Assembly (NCBI GenBank): GCA_032229885.1
Contig: JAVYAJ010000304.1
Coordinates: 1-5,635, forward strand
From: Anammoximicrobium sp032229885
Lineage (GTDB): Bacteria > Planctomycetota > Planctomycetia > Pirellulales > Pirellulaceae
Direction of reading: 5' to 3'
DNA: 5,635 bases
Shown: positions 1 through 2,757 of the stretch, in pieces
How the letters are laid out: the number at the start of each line of letters is the position of its first letter
Numbering within the stretch: position 1 is the stretch's first letter
Made by a program: the position numbers and the translations under genes
The notes under the pieces: generated by a model
The model's input: only the letters and a program-made list of their open reading frames with translations
Told to the model about the DNA's origin: nothing
The model's database searches: none

Positions 1-64
1 CCATATTCATCCGGACCGCGGCGATACGGTGATGTTGGCCTTCGGCCAACACGGTTTCTGTCAT
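1..64 (-). CDS. Possible N-terminus of a leftward gene, cut by the window edge
   Basis: An ATG at 64-62 on the minus strand opens a frame that stays open to base 1, giving 21 codons that begin MTETVLAEGQHHR. An AGGAG Shine-Dalgarno (75-71) sits 6 nt upstream, which is good spacing and the main reason for proposing a gene. A leftward promoter with an operator-like palindrome lies about 160 nt upstream (197-260). I do not recognise a family from so few residues. Against the call, the codons overlap a perfect hairpin sequence (34-50), and a degenerate copy of the same stretch lies at 105-138, so this could be non-coding repeat DNA that happens to be open. In the second copy the equivalent of the start ATG is ACG. 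Confidence 0.3.
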   Translation of the reverse strand, partial: MTETVLAEGQHHRIAAVRMNM

Positions 65-70
65 CTCTGA

Positions 71-75
71 CTCCT
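71..75 (-). promoter_or_regulatory. Shine-Dalgarno for the possible leftward gene, overlapping a hairpin
   Basis: The minus strand reads AGGAG, then TCAGAG, then ATG at 64-62. Its AGG part coincides with the last three bases of the 8-bp hairpin at 73-91. If that hairpin forms in the leftward transcript, part of the ribosome binding site would be paired. The sequence match is direct; any function is inference and depends on the partial gene being real. Confidence 0.3.
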
Positions 76-91
76 GGGGCGTTGCCCCAGG
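73..91. repeat. Perfect GC hairpin, REP-like palindrome
   Basis: CCTGGGGC (73-80), loop GTT, GCCCCAGG (84-91): an 8-bp perfect stem with a 3-nt loop. No run of T follows on either strand, so it is a poor intrinsic terminator. It lies between the two copies of the degenerate repeat at 37-70 and 105-138. Palindromes of this kind recur as extragenic repeats in planctomycete genomes as far as I recall, but I could not check copy number. Confidence 0.5.
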
Positions 92-196
92 CTACGTTGG
101 TAATGGCCTTCGGTCAACACGCCCTCTGTCGTCTGTGGCGCGCAACAGTCATCCAACCCAATCCCACCTACCCAGCCAGGCGCCAGTAACCCGCAA

Positions 197-220
197 GTGT
201 ACTGTACACACCAGTGTACA
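197..220. promoter_or_regulatory. Operator-like overlapping palindromes
   Basis: Three half-sites lie in 24 bases: GTGTAC (197-202), GTACAC (204-209) and GTGTACA (214-220). They form two overlapping perfect inverted repeats: GTGTAC-T-GTACAC (197-209) and TGTACAC-ACCA-GTGTACA (203-220). The sequence is AT-richer than its surroundings. It starts about 4 nt downstream of the predicted start site of the leftward promoter at 231-260, a classic repressor position. TACA/TGTA half-sites are known from BlaI/MecI-type repressors, which suggests but does not establish the regulator. Confidence 0.5.
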
Positions 221-230
221 AGATGCGCGC

Positions 231-260
231 ATGATACGAACTAAGACTCTAAACGATCAA
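231..260 (-). promoter_or_regulatory. Leftward sigma70-like promoter
   Basis: On the minus strand there is a -35 TTGATC (260-255, 4 of 6 consensus bases), an 18-nt spacer, and a -10 TATCAT (236-231, 5 of 6). Predicted transcription starts near 224 and runs leftward, directly into the palindromes at 197-220 and toward the possible gene at 64-1. The window is locally AT-richer here, which lends support, but the call rests on sequence match only. Confidence 0.45.
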
Positions 261-586
261 CGGCTCGGTGTAAACACAACACGCGACACGTCGCTGTTAT
301 CCATCATCAGAGATGTGCCCTGTTTCGCGCAGCTATATTTCGCGCGGCTCGAAATGACACTCGGCACGGTGGGTTTCGGTTCGCCTTTGTCGTACGGAAC
401 CTGATGTTTCGTGGGGCTATTCTTACCCGCGCGCGGTATAGAAATATCCCGCAGTGCGCCCGCGCTGGCTTGTGGTCCGCGATGGGGGTTGGCCTGCGCA
501 GCGAAGACGGCGCCGCGACGGTGGCCGCGAGCCGCTCGCTGGACGGGGGCGGTGCTTTGACGCGCATCCGGCGTGTCCGTTGTCCA
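261..586. other. Stretch without a convincing gene
   Basis: Several frames are open on both strands, but all encode arginine-rich, low-complexity products with no recognisable domain, no good ribosome binding site and conflicting overlaps. These are the expected by-products of high GC. Bases 261-400 are somewhat AT-richer than what follows. I see no tRNA, rRNA or CRISPR-type structure. It probably serves as the intergenic region between the leftward promoter at 231-260 and the repeat block beginning at 587. Confidence 0.5.
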
Positions 587-719
587 TACGTGGATGCGGC
601 ATCCTGCCGCATTTGCCTTCACATACGCCCGACGGGTTCGCCGAAGGCATACGCCGCGGTAGCCCCGGGCCACGCGGGGACGCCGGCGCGGCCGGAAGCC
701 GCGTCTACGTGGATGCGGC
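587..719. repeat. Structured repeat block bounded by 14-bp direct repeats
   Basis: TACGTGGATGCGGC occurs exactly at 587-600 and 706-719, 119 bp apart. The first copy runs into a perfect hairpin, ATGCGGC-ATCCT-GCCGCAT (594-612). Next comes an inverted repeat GCCTTC (615-620) with GAAGGC (643-648), a direct repeat CATACGCC (622-629 and 648-655), and a CCCCG (663-667)/CGGGG (675-679) stem. The succession of palindromes with no plausible gene suggests a REP- or MITE-like extragenic element. No transposase or clear terminal inverted repeat is visible. Confidence 0.5.
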
Positions 720-795
720 GGCGCACGGTCGGCGACCGATGGATCATCACTCGCGGCGCAAGCTCGCGCGTTTACGTCCCTTCCGATCCGTTTCC

Positions 796-825
796 TTGAC
801 ATTTGGGCGGCACGCGCGATATGCT
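796..825 (+). promoter_or_regulatory. Rightward sigma70 promoter for the Rrf2-hisN pair
   Basis: A perfect -35 TTGACA (796-801), an 18-nt spacer and a -10 TATGCT (820-825, 4 of 6 consensus bases). Transcription would start near 832 and run through a leader of about 284 nt to the Rrf2 gene. It is the best promoter match I found in the window. An AT-rich patch at 1081-1090 could mark a second, nearer promoter, but it lacks a good -35 partner. Confidence 0.55.
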
Positions 826-831
826 GGCACC

Positions 832-1115
832 GGCTAGCGCGGTTTGGCGGCCGCGGGCGATCCGGACTGACGAAACGAGACCAACGCTTTCAAGCGAGGG
901 AAGCGCGCCGTCGGGAGGCGGCGAGCGACGCGGCGGCAGGCAGAATGGACCGCGCGGCGCAGAACGGCCCATTTTCAGGACGGACTTTGGCCCGCCGCCG
1001 GGCGGGACTGGACGTTCGAACGGCCATTCGCCCGCGCGCCGTGGCATAAACAGTCGCGTTCGCCTGGTCGGCGTCACCGGTAATTTAATTGGCGCCGCGG
1101 GGAAGAGGGCACGCC
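832..1115 (+). other. Long 5' leader upstream of the Rrf2 gene
   Basis: This is the sequence between the predicted start site and the Rrf2 start codon. It holds a 6-bp all-GC hairpin, CCCGCC-GCCG-GGCGGG (991-1006), with no T-run after it. It also has a 10-bp palindrome CGTTCGAACG (1013-1022) and a repeated GAACGGCC (962-969 and 1018-1025). A ten-base AT island (1081-1090) lies just before GGCGCC. A 34-codon ATG frame (945-1049) has only AGG 4 nt upstream, a poor site, so a leader peptide is possible but unproven. I matched no riboswitch or known RNA family. Confidence 0.35.
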
Positions 1116-1583
1116 ATGAAGCTTTCGCGAACTGTATCCTACGCCGTGCGAGCAACCATGCAACTGGCGCAGCGCAGCGCCGCGGCCCCGGTCCCGAGCA
1201 GCCAACTGGCGACCGAAGGCGAGATGCCCGAGCGGTTTTTGCTGCAGATTCTGCGAGTTCTCGTGACACACGGGATCCTACGCTCGACGCGCGGGGTCGA
1301 AGGCGGGTACTCGCTGTCTCGCTCGCCGGATACGATTTCCTTGTTGGAGATCATCGAAGCCATCGACGGGCCGCTGGCCGGCGCCGTCGATTCGCCGAGC
1401 GGCGATGGCTCGCCGGACATCTACGACCGGCTGCAGACGGCGCTCCAACAGGTGTCGGACACCGCGCGGAGCCAGCTCGACGCGATCAAGCTGTCCCAGC
1501 TCTTGCCGCCGCCCCACCTCGCCCCGGCTGTGGATGCGCCACAGGATTCGGCCGAATCGTCAGACGCGCACGACCCGCGCTGA
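1116..1583 (+). CDS. Rrf2-family transcriptional regulator without cluster cysteines
   Basis: A 155-residue DNA-binding regulator. The N-terminus MKLSRTVSYAVRA is the typical Rrf2 first helix. The winged helix-turn-helix follows: residues 26-50, with the recognition segment around MPERFLLQILRVLV, then the wing GILRSTRGVEGGYSLSR (53-69) carrying the family's RGxxGG. The EAIDG motif (81-85) and the dimerisation helix (about 98-125) come next. A proline- and acid-rich tail ends the protein. IscR, NsrR and RirA bind an Fe-S cluster through cysteines after the IDG motif; this protein has no cysteine, so it must sense something else or act as a plain repressor. I chose ATG 1116 because GGAAGAGG (1101-1108) lies 7 nt upstream and the family begins there. 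A TTG 27 nt earlier is less likely. The next gene follows after 49 nt on the same strand, suggesting one transcript. Its target is unknown; autoregulation is plausible. Confidence 0.88.
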   Translation: MKLSRTVSYAVRATMQLAQRSAAAPVPSSQLATEGEMPERFLLQILRVLVTHGILRSTRGVEGGYSLSRSPDTISLLEIIEAIDGPLAGAVDSPSGDGSPDIYDRLQTALQQVSDTARSQLDAIKLSQLLPPPHLAPAVDAPQDSAESSDAHDPR

Positions 1584-1632
1584 GAACGGCCAAGCAGACA
1601 CTCGAACAGGTCGACGGATCGGACATCAAATC

Positions 1633-2454
1633 ATGGCTGAATGCGAACACCTAGTGAACTCGCGGCTCGAGGCTGCCGTCAGCATGGCGCGTCGCGCGGG
1701 AGAATTGACGTTGACCTTGTTTCAGAAGGAAAGCCTGGCCATCGACCGCAAGGACGACAACACGCCCGTGACCGAGGCCGATCGGCAGGCCGAGCAACTG
1801 GTTCGTCGCGAGGTTTGCGAACGGTTTCCGGCGGATGGCATTCTGGGCGAAGAGTATGGCGAGCAGATCGGAACGAGCGGCTTTCGTTGGATCGTGGATC
1901 CGATCGACGGCACGAAGAGCTTTATCTGCGGCGTGCCGCTGTACGGGACGCTGATCGGCGTCGAACACAACGGAGCGAGCGTCATCGGCGTGATTCACAT
2001 CCCGGGCTTGGACGAGACCGTGTACGCCGCTCGCGGCGGCGGGGCCTGGTACACGCGCGGTTCGTCCGCGCCGCAACCGGCCCGCGTTTCGCTGCGCGAC
2101 CGGCTGGAAGAATCGACCTTTCTGACGTCGCAGGTGGATTTGTTCGCCGCCCGCGGGGCCCAGCAGGCGTATCTGGATTTGCAGCGAACGGCCTCGATCA
2201 CGCGGACGTGGGGCGACTGTTACGGATACCTGCTGGTCGCGACCGGGCGGGCCGACGTGATGGTCGATCCCGAGATGAGCGTCTGGGACGCCGCCGCGCT
2301 GCAGCCCATTCTCGAGGAAGCGGGCGGCGTGTTCTGCGACTGGGGCGGCCGCCCCACGATCTCGGCGGGCGAGGGCATCGGCTGCAATCGCTTGTTGCTG
2401 GACCAAGTGCTCGCGATCACCCGACCCTTCGCCACGGCGTCGCATACGCCCTAG
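1633..2454 (+). CDS. hisN: Histidinol-phosphatase, inositol monophosphatase superfamily
   Basis: A 273-residue cytoplasmic Mg-dependent phosphatase, normal length for the family. The metal-site motifs are present in order: NTPVTEAD (43-50), the GEE glutamates (E73, E74), WIVDPIDGTKSF (86-97, with metal ligands D89 and D92), and WDAAALQPILEEAGG (218-232, with D219). SFICGVPLYGTLIGVEH and RTWGDCYGYLLVATGRAD are characteristic of the HisN branch, which hydrolyses L-histidinol phosphate to L-histidinol in the penultimate part of histidine biosynthesis. General inositol monophosphatase or other sugar-phosphate activity cannot be excluded, and no other his gene is in the window. ATG 1633 gives the expected N-terminus. 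Only GGA at 1621-1623 resembles a ribosome binding site, so translation may depend on coupling to the Rrf2 gene 49 nt upstream. A frame extension upstream of 1633 overlaps that gene and shows no family similarity. Confidence 0.85.
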   Translation: MAECEHLVNSRLEAAVSMARRAGELTLTLFQKESLAIDRKDDNTPVTEADRQAEQLVRREVCERFPADGILGEEYGEQIGTSGFRWIVDPIDGTKSFICGVPLYGTLIGVEHNGASVIGVIHIPGLDETVYAARGGGAWYTRGSSAPQPARVSLRDRLEESTFLTSQVDLFAARGAQQAYLDLQRTASITRTWGDCYGYLLVATGRADVMVDPEMSVWDAAALQPILEEAGGVFCDWGGRPTISAGEGIGCNRLLLDQVLAITRPFATASHTP

Positions 2455-2476
2455 CGCGGCCGGGCCGCGCGCATTT
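2454..2476 (+). terminator. Weak intrinsic terminator overlapping the phosphatase stop
   Basis: GCGCGGC (2454-2460), loop CGG, GCCGCGC (2464-2470): a 7-bp all-GC stem that starts on the last base of the TAG stop. It is followed by GCATTT, so the T-tract is only three bases. It could end the Rrf2-phosphatase transcript or simply reflect GC-rich sequence. Confidence 0.35.
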
Positions 2477-2484
2477 GGGCGAGG

Positions 2485-2520
2485 CTGTGCACAGGTGCGC
2501 ACGGCCACAGTGTCCACAGT
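2485..2520. repeat. Short palindrome and tandem CCACAGT motifs in the convergent intergenic region
   Basis: CTGTGCACAG (2485-2494) is a perfect 10-bp palindrome. CCACAGT then occurs twice, 9 bp apart (2505-2511 and 2514-2520). The second copy (TGTCCACAG) resembles part of a DnaA box, but it misses key bases and there is no cluster, so I do not call an origin. Nothing else was identified between the phosphatase and the minisatellite. Confidence 0.3.
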
Positions 2521-2587
2521 TCGGGCCATGGACGAACGATGCGTTGCGCCCGCCGCAGCCCGCGGTTCGGGAACTTCGCTGATCGTC

Positions 2588-2724
2588 GCTCGAACGGCGC
2601 GGGCTCGAACGGTGCGAGCTCGAACGGTGCGAGCTCGAACGGTGCGAGCTCGAACGGTGCGAGCTCGAACGGTGCGGGCTCGAACGGCGGCGGGCTCGAA
2701 CGGCCGCGGGCTCGAAGGCCGCGG
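2588..2724. repeat. Nine-unit 15-bp minisatellite between convergent genes
   Basis: The consensus unit is GCTCGAACGGTGCGA. Units start at 2588, 2603, 2618, 2633, 2648, 2663, 2678, 2694 and 2710. Units 2-5 are identical, unit 6 differs by one base, and the outer units are more diverged. Units 7 and 8 are 16 bp. Each junction after units 2-5 creates the palindrome CGAGCTCG. The array lies between two 3' ends: 134 nt past the phosphatase stop and 34 nt past the stop of the large minus-strand gene. In one minus-strand frame it reads as APFEL pentapeptides, but that frame overlaps the large gene and has no other coding support. There are no spacers, so this is not CRISPR. Confidence 0.9.
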
Positions 2725-2757
2725 CCGGGTCCGCGCTGCGCCCGGGAATCACTCGGC

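Larger units (their letters stand above)
34..138. repeat. Degenerate direct repeat, each copy holding a hairpin
   Basis: Bases 37-70 and 105-138 align at an offset of 68 with about three-quarters identity, sharing GGCCTTCGG, CAACACG and TCTGTC. The first copy contains the perfect palindrome GTTGGCC-TTC-GGCCAAC (34-50). The second keeps a shorter stem, TGGCC-TTC-GGTCA (104-116), with one G-T wobble. Read on the minus strand, both copies encode similar peptides of the form T-E-x-V-L-x-E-G. The two copies flank the GC hairpin at 73-91. This is either a small palindromic extragenic element or a decayed duplication of a gene start. Confidence 0.5.

Noticed and set aside
257..802. A 181-codon minus-strand open frame, overlapped by several plus-strand frames
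   Set aside because: The product is arginine-rich with no domain, it runs through the hairpin repeats at 587-719, and no ribosome binding site or conserved start supports it. High GC explains the open frames.
404..837. Plus-strand frames of 127-131 codons across the repeat block
   Set aside because: Their sequence is a translation of the palindromic repeats; two overlapping frames are equally open, and neither shows a domain.
868..885. Hammerhead ribozyme core (CTGACGA followed by GAAAC-like sequence)
   Set aside because: There is no stem II between the two core motifs and no matching stems I and III or cleavage site, so the match is coincidental.
2511..2520. DnaA box or origin
   Set aside because: TGTCCACAG is only a partial match; there is no cluster of boxes and no AT-rich unwinding region.
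2588..2724. CRISPR array
   Set aside because: The units are 15-16 bp and directly abutting, with no spacers and no cas genes nearby.
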